The position numbers and the translations under genes were made by a program. Below the pieces are notes generated by a model. The model did no database searches. It was not told the DNA's origin and saw only the letters and a list, made by a program, of their open reading frames with translations. From the NCBI RefSeq assembly GCF_021083305.1, contig NZ_JAJFAY010000006.1, positions 62,001-126,000 of the forward strand: 64,000 nt of DNA, in the 5' to 3' direction. Below, piece after piece: positions 51,138 through 60,180 of the stretch (positions within the stretch are counted from its first letter, which is position 1; every line of letters starts with the position of its first letter). Origin of the DNA: Haladaptatus sp. DYF46. Its GTDB lineage: Archaea; Halobacteriota; Halobacteria; Halobacteriales; Haladaptataceae.

Positions 51138-52688
51138 TTACTGCCCGAGGACTTTGTCGACGTAGTCCTGTGCGTTGTCGAGCGCTTTCTTCGGGGACAC
51201 GTCACCCGCGAGGGCCTTCTGGCATTCCTGGCTCACGTGTTGCTTGATGGGTCGTTCCTGCGGGAAGACCTCGGCCTTGTTCAACTTCATCTGCTCGCCG
51301 CGAATCTCCGCGTAGTTCGCGGAGTTGGTTTTCGCCGCTTCCGTGTAGACGTCCTTGGAGTACGATTGGTTGCCCTCGACGACGAACTCCCACCACTGGC
51401 TCGTGAGGCTGAGTCGGGTGTCGAGGTAGAGCATCGCGGCGAGTTTCTTCTTCGTCGGCGCGTTAACGTTGATGCCGAGGCCGGTGGGGGACGCGATGCC
51501 TGCCCGAGTCGGATTCGGCGCGTCTTTTCCGCCTTTCGGGCTGAGCGTCGGCGTGTACTGCCCGTCCTTTTTGAACTTCGCCATCGCCTTCGGCACGAGG
51601 TCGCCGTACACGGGGACCATCGCGAACTGACCCGAGAGGAAGCCGTCGGCCAAGTCGCCCTGTCCGTAATTGACCACCTCGTCCGGTACCCATCCCTTGT
51701 CGCGCCACTCGACCATCTTTTCGAGCGCGACCTGGGCCGGTTTGCTGTTCACCGTCACCGTCCCGCTGTCGTCCATGAACTGACCGCCCGCCTGGTAGAA
51801 CATCTTCATGAAGTCCCGCATGGTGTAGACTCGTGAGGATCCGCGATAGGCCCACGCGTACGTCCCGGTGCCCTCGAACGCCTTCATCGCGGCTTCCAAA
51901 TCGTCCCACGTCCACGTTCCGTCGAGGATGGCCTTCCGCGATTTCTCGGGGACCCCCTGTTTCTTCAGAAGGTCCGGGCGGACGTGGATGAGGCTGGCTT
52001 CCAGGTAGGTCGGCCCCGCGTAGAGGTGGTCCTTGTACTTGAGCGAACTCTTCATCACCGGCTGATACGGCTCCCACATCTCCTCTTTGGGCATCAGTGC
52101 ATCGAGCGACTCGAGGTTGTTCCCGGAGACGAACGACGAAAGCGAGTCGGTGATGACCACGTCGAACATCTCTGGTTTCCCCTTCCCGGCCTGCAGGAAC
52201 GCAGTCTCCTTCGGGATGGCCTGGTCGACCACGATTTCGAGCGGGTTGAGCGTGATACCCGACCGGTCCTCGAACAGGGCGTAAGTCGCCACCGTGGCCG
52301 GGTCGTACTTCAGCGACCCGAAGTTGAGAATCTGGAGTTCACTGACGTCGCCGACGACGTCCTTCCACCCGTCCGGGAGCTTGAACGGCGAGGACTTGAG
52401 CGATTTCGAATCCTTCCACGCCTGCTTGTTCGTGAGCTTCTTTTCGGACGGGACCGCTTTTCGGTCCCCGATCTTCCACTCGTCGAGCGACGTCATGCGA
52501 CGCTTCTGCCAGTCGTCGGCGAAGCCTATCTTCTTCGCCTTCTTCGTGAAGTCCTTCGACCCTCCGCCCCCGCTTCCACCGCCCCCCATGTCGGTACATC
52601 CTGCGAACGACCCGAGCAGTCCGGCGCTCGCGAGCGTGGAGTACTTCATCATCCCTCTACGATCGATGCCTTTGTTACTTCTTGGCAT
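51138..52688 (-). CDS. CUT1-type sugar-binding lipoprotein, locus C
   Basis: The 516-residue protein has an Arg-Arg signal (DRRGMMKYSTLAS) and a lipobox-like site (FAGC, Cys near 31), followed by a Gly/Ser-rich linker. The mature part has the family-1 binding fold with extra length before the usual N-terminal lobe (about 45-110), unlike the other binding proteins here. PEMFDVVITDSLSSF and DDLEAAMKAFEG are fold-typical. A TATA-like AT box (52714-52724) lies 31 bases before the ATG. It heads a four-gene operon. Confidence 0.9.
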   Translation of the reverse strand: MPRSNKGIDRRGMMKYSTLASAGLLGSFAGCTDMGGGGSGGGGSKDFTKKAKKIGFADDWQKRRMTSLDEWKIGDRKAVPSEKKLTNKQAWKDSKSLKSSPFKLPDGWKDVVGDVSELQILNFGSLKYDPATVATYALFEDRSGITLNPLEIVVDQAIPKETAFLQAGKGKPEMFDVVITDSLSSFVSGNNLESLDALMPKEEMWEPYQPVMKSSLKYKDHLYAGPTYLEASLIHVRPDLLKKQGVPEKSRKAILDGTWTWDDLEAAMKAFEGTGTYAWAYRGSSRVYTMRDFMKMFYQAGGQFMDDSGTVTVNSKPAQVALEKMVEWRDKGWVPDEVVNYGQGDLADGFLSGQFAMVPVYGDLVPKAMAKFKKDGQYTPTLSPKGGKDAPNPTRAGIASPTGLGINVNAPTKKKLAAMLYLDTRLSLTSQWWEFVVEGNQSYSKDVYTEAAKTNSANYAEIRGEQMKLNKAEVFPQERPIKQHVSQECQKALAGDVSPKKALDNAQDYVDKVLGQ

Positions 52689-52870
52689 AGTATTACAGTC
52701 TAAGTGAGTAACCAAATAATTATTGAACAATATTATAATATAATATAGAATAGTAATAATATTTACTATATTAATATAGCCATTTTCGGTCTCTTTCGAA
52801 CGGACGTGATGATCGTCGGATTTCGAGCGACGGTACAGTTTAGTGGGTGCGACGCACGCTCTCACCCACG

Positions 52871-53803
52871 ATGAATCCGATAACGGACGTTGCGGTCATC
52901 GGCGCGGGGAACATGGGACACGGCTTCGCGGCTCATTTCGCGCTCAACGGAAGATCCGTCGCGCTCTACGATCACCGCGAGTCGAACCTCGAGAGTGCCC
53001 GCGAACGAATCCGGGACGTCGTGTCGTTTCTGGACGAACGAAACCTCACACCCGTCGAATCCGAGGACGCGCTCGCCGACGTGACCTTCCGAACCGACCT
53101 CGAAGCGGCCGTCCGCGATGCCGACTTCGTCCTCGAAACCGTCACCGAGGACCTCGAAGCCAAACGGAAGCTGTTTCAGCGTATCGGCGATGTGGCCTCT
53201 GAAGACGCCATTCTCGCCTCCAACACCTCCAGTCTCCGCGTCACCGACATCGCCGACGGTGCGCCGAGTTGCGGGGATCGAATCGTCGGTTGCCACTGGT
53301 GGTACCCGCCCTACCTGCTGGAACCGGTCGAGGTGGTCCGCGGCGCGGAGACGTCCGACGAGACGATGGACCGGACCGCGGCGTTCGTCGAAGACGTCGA
53401 CCGAAAACCGGTGGTCGTCGAGCGCGACGTTCCGGGGTTCGTCTGGAACCGCATCCAGAGCGCCGTCGTCCGGGAGTGCATGCATCTCGCCGCGGAGGGC
53501 GTGGCTTCCATCGAGGACATCGACACCGCCATCCGCGACGGCTACGCCCGTCGAACGTCGGTCGTCGGCCCGTTCGAGACGATGGACATCGCCGGTCTGG
53601 ACCTGTTTCGCACGGTCACGGACGAACTCTACCCGCACCTCTGTGACGACGACGAACCGAGTGCGCTCTTCGACGACTACCTCGACCGTGGGCGCGGGGG
53701 AATCGCCGACGGCGCAGGGTTTCACGACTACGACTCCCCGGACGCGGTGACGCGTCGACGGGACGAACGCCTGGCCGCGCTTCGTCGCCTGTACGAGGGA
53801 TGA
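52871..53803 (+). CDS. 3-hydroxyacyl-CoA-dehydrogenase-family NAD-dependent dehydrogenase (L-gulonate-dehydrogenase-like candidate)
   Basis: The 310-residue protein has the Rossmann motif GAGNMGHG (10-17), ETVTEDL, SNTSSL (Ser and Asn of the site) and the catalytic His in GCHWWYPP (about 141). The PPYLLEPVEVV block recalls lambda-crystallin/L-gulonate 3-dehydrogenase and carnitine dehydrogenase rather than fatty-acid enzymes. The C-terminal dimer domain is present. No beta-oxidation genes are nearby, so oxidation of a sugar acid is the more likely role, but that is inference. A TATA-like box (about 52837-52846) supports the ATG at 52871. It is convergent with the 2-hydroxyacid dehydrogenase. 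Confidence 0.86.
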   Translation: MNPITDVAVIGAGNMGHGFAAHFALNGRSVALYDHRESNLESARERIRDVVSFLDERNLTPVESEDALADVTFRTDLEAAVRDADFVLETVTEDLEAKRKLFQRIGDVASEDAILASNTSSLRVTDIADGAPSCGDRIVGCHWWYPPYLLEPVEVVRGAETSDETMDRTAAFVEDVDRKPVVVERDVPGFVWNRIQSAVVRECMHLAAEGVASIEDIDTAIRDGYARRTSVVGPFETMDIAGLDLFRTVTDELYPHLCDDDEPSALFDDYLDRGRGGIADGAGFHDYDSPDAVTRRRDERLAALRRLYEG

Positions 53804-53820
53804 AACCTCGCGATTTCTTC

Positions 53821-54789
53821 CTACTCCGGCCCCGCCACTTGATTCTCCAACTCGCGGTATTCCCCGGTCTCGTCCACCCGCTCCAAGTTGCGTGCGAGAA
53901 TGTCGGCACATCTGTCGTAGTACTCCGGGGTATGTCCGGCCATGTGGGGGGTGATGTGAACGTTCTCGAAGTTCCACAGCGGGTGGTTTTCGGGAAGCGG
54001 TTCGGGATCCGTCACGTCCAGCGCCGCGCCGCGAAGTTGGTTACTCCGCACGGCGTCGAGCAGCGCGTCGGTATCGACGACCGGTCCGCGGGCGACGTTG
54101 ACGAGGACGGCGTCGGGAGCGAGGATGTCGAACTCCTCCGCACCGATGAGCCCCTCCGTCGTCTCCGACAGCGGGCACGCGAGAACCACGTAGTCGGTCC
54201 GTGCGAGCGCCGACTCGAACCCGGGGCCGTCGAATCCGACCACCTCGTCGGTCGGGCCGCCTTTGGCGGGCGTGTATCGCACGCCGATGGTCTCGACCCC
54301 GAACGGTTCCAACCGCTCGACGATCGCCCGTCCGATGGCACCGAGGCCGACGACGGTGACGGTCGCACCCTTGAGTTCGTGGGCTTGGTAGTGCTCCCAC
54401 CGGCGGTCCCGTTGTCGACGCCATCCCTCGTCGAGGCGGCGTGTGAACACGAGCAAGTTCCCGAGGACCTGTTCGGCCATGTTCGGCGCGTGGATTCCGG
54501 AGCCGTTCGTCACCGCGACGCCGTGCGATTCGAGTTCCGCGAGGGGAAGGTGTTCGTATCCGGCGGAATAGCACGCGAACAGCCGCATTTTTTCCGCGTT
54601 CGCCAGCAGTTCGTCGTCGATTCGCTTGCTCGTGACGACCGTCGCGTCGGGGATCTTTTCGAGTTCCTCGCCGCGTGTTCGCGCCAATTCGACTTCGGCG
54701 TCCGGCACTCGCTCACGTATCGCCGCCGCGTACTCCTCGATCGGCATTCCGTGCGTCCCCGACTTCAGTACCAGTATCGTTCGCACCAT
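53821..54789 (-). CDS. D-isomer-specific 2-hydroxyacid dehydrogenase
   Basis: The 322-residue protein has the family dinucleotide motif VVGLGAIGRA (about 144-153). Catalytic residues are Arg in VNVARGP (about 228), Glu in DVTDPEPLP (about 257) and His in HITPHMAGH (about 276). The family reduces 2-keto acids such as glyoxylate, hydroxypyruvate or tartronate semialdehyde with NAD(P)H. Glucarate or galactarate breakdown can produce such acids. It follows the MFS gene by 94 bases on the same strand, in a run with the glucarate-dehydratase-like gene. Confidence 0.92.
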   Translation of the reverse strand: MVRTILVLKSGTHGMPIEEYAAAIRERVPDAEVELARTRGEELEKIPDATVVTSKRIDDELLANAEKMRLFACYSAGYEHLPLAELESHGVAVTNGSGIHAPNMAEQVLGNLLVFTRRLDEGWRRQRDRRWEHYQAHELKGATVTVVGLGAIGRAIVERLEPFGVETIGVRYTPAKGGPTDEVVGFDGPGFESALARTDYVVLACPLSETTEGLIGAEEFDILAPDAVLVNVARGPVVDTDALLDAVRSNQLRGAALDVTDPEPLPENHPLWNFENVHITPHMAGHTPEYYDRCADILARNLERVDETGEYRELENQVAGPE

Positions 54790-54883
54790 TACGAACGACT
54801 CGTTCCACGAGAACGGTATAACTGTTCCGCCGCGGCGCGACTCCGTCCGCCTTCGCGTTCGGTTCGGACGGTTCCCTCGACGG

Positions 54884-56146
54884 TCAGTCGACGGCTGGCA
54901 TCCCCGTCGCCCCGGTCGGTGCGTAGCTCTCGGAGACGAAACGAATCACCAGCGCCGCACCCATCCACGAAAGGAGGGTCGCGGCGAGGAACGTCGTTTG
55001 GAACCCCACCACCATCGCGGAGAAGCCGAATAGCGGGGGCGCGACGACCCCGCCGAAACCGCGTGCCGTCGACCGGAGGCCGATGAGTTCGGATTCGCGG
55101 TCGGTGGGGGCTACGTCCCCGATGAAGGAGATGATGCCCGTCTGGAGCGCGGAGAAGGAAGTGCCGAGACAGAACAGGCCGAGTCCGGCGAGGAGCACCT
55201 GTCCCGAGAGCGTCCCCGGCATCGCCGTGAGGCCGAGAAGGAGCGTGTAGCCGCCGCTCCCGACGAGACCGGAGACGATGAGGCGCTTCCGGCCGACGCG
55301 GTCGGAGAGCCGGCCCATCAGGTACATCCCGGCGATTTGGACGGCCGGATTGATCGCGAGGAGGACGCCCATCACGAACGGGGAGACCCCGACGTTCGAG
55401 ACGAGATAGACGGGAAGTAGACTCGTCATCCCCAGGACGGTCACGCTTCGGAGGAAGGAGGCGACGTACAACCACTGAAGACCGTTCGTTTGCAGGTGGT
55501 CGATACCCGTGGTCGGAACGAGTCGGTTGGCCGTTTTCTGTGCAATGAGACCGAAAGTAACCTCGCGATTCTGGTCGGGCGTCGGGTCCTCGACGGCGAG
55601 GCAGGCGACGGCGACGATGGCCGCGAAGCCAGCTATCAGGAGGTAGATGGTCGAACGAGGGAACAGTTCGATGAGCGCCCCGGAGGTGAACTGGCCGAGC
55701 ATGAACCCCACCGCGGCGGCGCTCGAAAACAGGCCCACCGCTCGGCCGCGCTCCGAATCGCCGCCCCGTTCGCTGACGACCGTCAGCATCACGGGCAGAA
55801 AGCCGGCCGCGAATACGGCGAACAGGGTGCGGAATCCGAGCGATATCCCGACACCCCCGACGAACGTCAATGGGAGTATTGCGACGGCCGCACACGCCGC
55901 GGAGAGGACCAACACCGTTCGCCGGCGACCCGTAACGTCCGCGATAGCGCCCCATATCGGGGAGAACACCATCAAACCGAAGAAGTAGGTCGCCGTCACG
56001 AGACCGACGGCGAACGGGGTTCCGACGCGGCCGACGTAGATGGCCATGACCGTCCCCATCAGGATGGACCCACCCTTGTTGGCGGCGGCCGCCGTCGCGA
56101 TAGCCGCGTTCTGTCCGCTCACACGTCGTATCGATCCTACTGGCAC
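54884..56146 (-). CDS. Major facilitator superfamily transporter
   Basis: The 420-residue protein has about twelve membrane helices in two halves. The cytoplasmic-loop motif appears as GAIADVTGRRRT (about 60-72) and again as GRLSDRVGRKR (about 275-285). It starts at a GTG four bases after the glucarate-dehydratase-like stop, so it is translated from the same message. It probably exchanges a sugar acid such as glucarate. Sugar-acid MFS carriers often pair with GudD in bacteria. Confidence 0.88.
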   Translation of the reverse strand: MPVGSIRRVSGQNAAIATAAAANKGGSILMGTVMAIYVGRVGTPFAVGLVTATYFFGLMVFSPIWGAIADVTGRRRTVLVLSAACAAVAILPLTFVGGVGISLGFRTLFAVFAAGFLPVMLTVVSERGGDSERGRAVGLFSSAAAVGFMLGQFTSGALIELFPRSTIYLLIAGFAAIVAVACLAVEDPTPDQNREVTFGLIAQKTANRLVPTTGIDHLQTNGLQWLYVASFLRSVTVLGMTSLLPVYLVSNVGVSPFVMGVLLAINPAVQIAGMYLMGRLSDRVGRKRLIVSGLVGSGGYTLLLGLTAMPGTLSGQVLLAGLGLFCLGTSFSALQTGIISFIGDVAPTDRESELIGLRSTARGFGGVVAPPLFGFSAMVVGFQTTFLAATLLSWMGAALVIRFVSESYAPTGATGMPAVD

Positions 56147-56150
56147 GGTA

Positions 56151-57368
56151 TCACCACCGGGGTTTGTTCGGCAGCCAGTCGCTTCGGCCGATGTCGTTCA
56201 TCGCGCTCGCGTACTCGGTGGCCATCGAACCGACGCTGGAGTACGCGAGCGGGTCGGATTCCTCGTACCGTCGCCGCGCTCGCTCCAGTTTGTCCTCGTC
56301 CAGTTCGACGCCGAGACCGGGGCCTTCGGGCGTGATACAGCCGTCCTCGAACGTAAAGGGCGTCTCGATGACGTCGTCGACCATCCACGGGTAGTGGGAA
56401 TCGCAGGCGTATCGAACCGTGGGCATCGCGGCCGCGACGTGCGCCATCGCCGCCATGCTGACGCCGAGGTGGGAGTTCGAATGCATCCCGACACCGAGGT
56501 CGAACGTCCGTGCGACCCTGTCCAAGTCGACGTTCCCCGACAGACCGCCCCAGTAGTGGTGGTCCGAGAGGATGACGTCGACGGCTTCCCGTCGAACCGC
56601 GGGCGCTATCTCGTCGAAATCCACGACGTACATGTTCGTCGCGATGGGATAATCGACGTACTCCTTCAATCGCTGGTGGGCGTTCAGGGTCGGGACGGGG
56701 TCTTCGAGGAATTCGATGGAGAGGTCGGACTCCCTCAAGCGTCGGGCGATATCGACGGTCGTTTCGACGCTCCACGTTCCGTTCGGGTCGATTCGGAGCG
56801 GCGTGTCCTCGCCGAACTCCTCGGCCAGCAGTTCGAGGGTTCGAACCTCCTCGTCGGGTTCGAGGACGCCGCCTTTCACCTTCAGGGTCTCGAAGCCGCC
56901 CAGTTCGACGAACTCCCGTGCTTCGCGGACCATGTCCTCCGCGGACAGCACCTCGTATCCGGCGACGGCGGCCGAATCGGGGTTCGAGTCCTCCTGTTTG
57001 TAAAAGAGGTACCCCGAGAACTCCACCTCGTCACGGACCTTTCCGCCGAGGAGGTTGTACACCGGTTCGTCCAGCGAGCGGCCGATGAGGTCGTAGAGGG
57101 CGGTGTCGATCGCACCGTAAACCATCGGGTCTTGGAGTTTGAGTTCGAGGGGTTTTCGCTCGAAGGGGTTCGCTCCTTCGACGAGGCGGCGGACGTTTTC
57201 GAGGGTGTCGCTCTGGTCCCCGTACGTCTCTCCGATACCGACCTCCCCGTCCGCCGTCGTGAGGCGGAGTATCGTTCGTGCCGCGACGTCGCTATGACCG
57301 CCCCACGAGTTTCGGAGACGGGGTTCCCGGTGTGCGACCGGGATAACTTCCATATCTGTGATACGCAT
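56151..57368 (-). CDS. gudD: Enolase-superfamily glucarate-dehydratase-like protein (gene 4)
   Basis: The 405-residue protein carries glucarate-dehydratase hallmarks: FETLKVKGG (about 182-190, KxK site), RIDPNGTWS (about 212), EFLEDPVP, PIATNM and the late barrel HSNSHLGVSMAAMAH (about 317-331). Glucarate dehydratase makes 5-keto-4-deoxyglucarate. Length is close to the usual 440. The ATG at 57368 lies 29 bases after a TATA-like box (57394-57401); the upstream ATG at 57395 is inside that box. It is divergent from a DapA-family gene that could use its product, and operonic with an MFS carrier. Glucarate versus a related aldarate cannot be settled. Confidence 0.85.
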   Translation of the reverse strand: MRITDMEVIPVAHREPRLRNSWGGHSDVAARTILRLTTADGEVGIGETYGDQSDTLENVRRLVEGANPFERKPLELKLQDPMVYGAIDTALYDLIGRSLDEPVYNLLGGKVRDEVEFSGYLFYKQEDSNPDSAAVAGYEVLSAEDMVREAREFVELGGFETLKVKGGVLEPDEEVRTLELLAEEFGEDTPLRIDPNGTWSVETTVDIARRLRESDLSIEFLEDPVPTLNAHQRLKEYVDYPIATNMYVVDFDEIAPAVRREAVDVILSDHHYWGGLSGNVDLDRVARTFDLGVGMHSNSHLGVSMAAMAHVAAAMPTVRYACDSHYPWMVDDVIETPFTFEDGCITPEGPGLGVELDEDKLERARRRYEESDPLAYSSVGSMATEYASAMNDIGRSDWLPNKPRW

Positions 57369-57485
57369 ATGTGGGTCGTTGACGCACCGCTCCATTAATC
57401 CTCGCTTCGGGGGCGATGAGGGAAAACGACCGCTCCTGGAAGCAAGTCTTTTTGTAGTTCCCTAGTAGTACGTCACGTGATACCA

Positions 57486-58409
57486 ATGGACTACGGATCG
57501 CTGAGGCAGGACCTCCGAAACGTCGCGTTTACCAATCCGACACCGTTCACCGAAGACGGCGAGGCGGTTCGACACGACGAACTCGCGTCGAACGTCGAAT
57601 TCATCCGGGATGCGGGCGCGGAGGTGATCGTTCCGTGCGGGAACACCGGCGAATACTACTCCCTCTCCAACGAAGAGCGGGCCGCCGTCGTCGAAACGAC
57701 CGCCGAAGCCTTCGGCGAAGGGGGAACTACCGTCGGCGGCGTCGGCGGGAGCACGAAGAATGCGACGATGCTCGCCGACCGGTACGCCGACGCGGGAGCG
57801 GACGCCGTCATGGTGATGCATCCCGTCCACACGTACGTCCACGAGGAGGGCGTCCTCGATTACTATCGTACCATCGCCGACCACACCGACCTCGGCGTCG
57901 TCCTCTACAAACGCGGGCCGGAACTCACGCACGACCACATCCGTGAACTCTCCGCCCGCGAGAACGTCGTCGCGGTCAAGTACGCCGTGGAGGACATCGC
58001 CGCGTTCTCGGACGGCGTGCGAACGACTCCCGGCGACATCGTCTGGATCAACGGCATCGCCGAGCGGTACGCTCCGTCGTTCTCCCTCGAAGGTGCCGAG
58101 GGGTTCTCGACCGGCATCGGGAACTTCGTCCCCGAACAGGTGCTCGCCCTTCAGGAGGCGCTCGAAGGCGGCGATTTGTCCCGGGCGAAGGAAATCCGCG
58201 ACCGGCTTCGGTCCTACGAGGACCTCCGGCAGGAGACGGGCGCGAACAATCGGTTCGGTTCCGCGAACAACGTCCCGGCCGTCAAGTACGGTCTCGACCT
58301 CGTGGGACGGTACGGTGGTCCCGTCCGCGAACCCCTCGTCGACCTCTCGGAGGATGACCGGGAACGCGCCGAGGAGCGCTATCGGGCCATCGTTTCCGCA
58401 TCGGTGTGA
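57486..58409 (+). CDS. DapA/KDG-aldolase-family enzyme, candidate 5-keto-4-deoxyglucarate dehydratase
   Basis: The 307-residue TIM-barrel protein has the Schiff-base Lys in VAVKYAV (about 162), a Tyr in VVLYKRGP (about 138) and the substrate-binding CGNTGEYYSL (about 49-58). The last resembles the CGTGEF-type motif of 5-keto-4-deoxyglucarate dehydratase/decarboxylase, which turns the GudD product into 2,5-dioxopentanoate. Divergent pairing with the GudD-like gene supports that. A 2-keto-3-deoxygluconate aldolase or another DapA-family lyase is possible. A T-rich box near 57448-57457 precedes the ATG. The next plus-strand gene is a chaperonin paralogue, 91 bases on. Confidence 0.86.
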   Translation: MDYGSLRQDLRNVAFTNPTPFTEDGEAVRHDELASNVEFIRDAGAEVIVPCGNTGEYYSLSNEERAAVVETTAEAFGEGGTTVGGVGGSTKNATMLADRYADAGADAVMVMHPVHTYVHEEGVLDYYRTIADHTDLGVVLYKRGPELTHDHIRELSARENVVAVKYAVEDIAAFSDGVRTTPGDIVWINGIAERYAPSFSLEGAEGFSTGIGNFVPEQVLALQEALEGGDLSRAKEIRDRLRSYEDLRQETGANNRFGSANNVPAVKYGLDLVGRYGGPVREPLVDLSEDDRERAEERYRAIVSASV

Positions 58410-58469
58410 GTAACCGGCGACTCCTCCCCGACCCGTCGTTCGTCCCCCGAACGGCGGTGGGTGGGCAAG

Positions 58470-58475
58470 TTTATA
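58470..58475 (+). promoter_or_regulatory. TATA box of chaperonin paralogue 2
   Basis: TTTATA is centred 28 bases before the ATG at 58501, so the gene is probably transcribed separately from the aldolase gene and without a leader. Confidence 0.65.
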
Positions 58476-58500
58476 CGTTCCACTTGCAAAAGCCGTGTCA

Positions 58501-60180
58501 ATGAATGTCGATGGAACGGAACACGATGTCGAGGGCGTCGACAGGAGCGACTGGACGCTCCGAGACGAGGAGGCGCGTGAATACATTCGCCGGACCACGC
58601 AGCAGGTCGCTTCGCTCGTCCGCTCCACCATCGGTCCGTACGGCCTCGAAAAGCTCGTCGAGACACACGACCTACAGGGGGAACCGGAAGCGGTACTGAC
58701 CGGGAGCGCCGAAGAGATACTCGCCGCGGTCGAACGAGGCGACGGTTTCAACGACCCCGTCGCCGCCCTGTTCGTCGACAGCGTCGACTCGGTGCAACGG
58801 TCGCTCGGCGACGGCACCGGGACCGCAGTTCTCCTCGCGGACGAACTCATCCGTGGCGGCCTCGACCTGATCGAGCAGGGTCTCCACCCGAGCACCATCG
58901 TCGTCGGGTACGCGATAGCGGCCCAGCGAACCGGCGATGTCCTCGATTCGCTCGCACGGGAGTGCACGCCCGACGACCGTGATACGCTCGCTCGTGTCGC
59001 CTCGACCGCGATGACCGCGGACCTCGACAACGACGCCCGCGAACGCTACGCGGAACTCGTCGCCGAAGCCGTCGCCTCGCTCGCCACCGCGGCCGACGGC
59101 AGTTGGTTCGACACGGACGACGTCGCGGTGGTCGTCGGAACCGGCGCGACCGGCCGCCTCCATCGAGGGGTCGTCCTCCGACGGCTCCCGGGCGCGGCCC
59201 GCGAGCACGAGGACGTTCACGTCGAGTTCGACTGGGAACCGGCCGTCGAGGGAGAACTCGCGGACGCGACGGTCGCTATTATGGACGAAACGCCCGCCTT
59301 CGGCGAGGCCGCAACGTCCTTCGGTGAGTCCACCGTCTCCCCCGACCAACGCACCGCCGACAGCCGAGTACTCGCCGAACGTCGGAGCGCGTTCGTAGAG
59401 CGTATCGACGAACTCGATGTCGACGTCTTCGTCTGTCGGGACGAAGTCGAGGACGCCGTCGTCGGGGCACTCGAAGCTCGCGGAGTCGTCGTCGTGGATC
59501 GGGCACAGTATCCGAAATCCGACGTCCACCGCCTCGCACGCGCGACGGGTGCACGCGTCGTGTCCAACTGTGAGGACATCGGGCGCGACGTCCTCGGGAC
59601 GGCGGGGCGGGTCACGGAACTCGTACGCGAGGACGAGAAGTGGGCGGTCTTCGACGACTGCGACGGTCCCGTCTACACGCTCATCGCGGGTACCGAGACG
59701 GAAACTGCCAGAATCGAGCGGGAACGCACCATCGAAGACGCCCTCGAAGTCGCCTCCGTGGCGGCCATCGACCGGCAGTTGCTTCCCGGCGCTGGTGCCG
59801 CCGCGACGGCCGTTTCGGTCGACCTACGACGGTTCGCTCGCTCCGTCTCCGGAACGGAACAACTCGCCGTCGAAGCGTTCGCCGACGCGTTGGAAGTCGT
59901 CCCGGAAGAACTCGCGCGGAACGCGGGGCTCGATCCCGTCGACGCCGTCGCTGCACTTCGTACCGCACACGCGGGGGACGACCCACTTCCGTTGGGCCTC
60001 GATTTGGAAACGGGCAACCTCGCGAACGCCTACGATACGGGTATCGTCGAACCGCGTCGAATCTTTTCACAGGCCACCGAAACCGCCCGTTCCGTCGCCG
60101 AACAGTTGTTGACCGTCGACGCAGTGCTCTTTCCCAACGTCGACGGGGAACGGTTCACCCCCCGAACCGAACACGAGTGA
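58501..60180 (+). CDS. Divergent group II chaperonin (thermosome/CCT-like) paralogue 2
   Basis: The 559-residue protein is thermosome-like throughout. It keeps IGPYGLEKL (44-52), a catalytic Asp in IEDAL (Asp413) and the QLAVEAFADAL helix. Three ATP-site motifs are altered: the NDGA position reads LTGSAEE (67-73), GDGTT reads GDGTG (103-107) and GGGA reads GAGA (430-433). ATP turnover is therefore plausible but may be slow. It has its own promoter 91 bases after the DapA-family gene. Its stop directly abuts the stop of paralogue 3 on the other strand. It differs from paralogue 1 (2122) mainly in the middle apical domain. Client and partner subunits are unknown. Confidence 0.85.
   Translation: MNVDGTEHDVEGVDRSDWTLRDEEAREYIRRTTQQVASLVRSTIGPYGLEKLVETHDLQGEPEAVLTGSAEEILAAVERGDGFNDPVAALFVDSVDSVQRSLGDGTGTAVLLADELIRGGLDLIEQGLHPSTIVVGYAIAAQRTGDVLDSLARECTPDDRDTLARVASTAMTADLDNDARERYAELVAEAVASLATAADGSWFDTDDVAVVVGTGATGRLHRGVVLRRLPGAAREHEDVHVEFDWEPAVEGELADATVAIMDETPAFGEAATSFGESTVSPDQRTADSRVLAERRSAFVERIDELDVDVFVCRDEVEDAVVGALEARGVVVVDRAQYPKSDVHRLARATGARVVSNCEDIGRDVLGTAGRVTELVREDEKWAVFDDCDGPVYTLIAGTETETARIERERTIEDALEVASVAAIDRQLLPGAGAAATAVSVDLRRFARSVSGTEQLAVEAFADALEVVPEELARNAGLDPVDAVAALRTAHAGDDPLPLGLDLETGNLANAYDTGIVEPRRIFSQATETARSVAEQLLTVDAVLFPNVDGERFTPRTEHE

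Noticed and set aside
52725-52790. Very AT-rich stretch as a possible replication origin
   Set aside because: No repeated origin-box elements or adjacent orc1/cdc6 gene are visible; it is better explained as promoter DNA upstream of the binding-protein operon.
57462-59030. 522-codon minus-strand frame opposite the DapA-family and chaperonin genes
   Set aside because: The opposite strand carries intact catalytic motifs; this frame shows Ser/Arg-rich composition typical of antisense frames.
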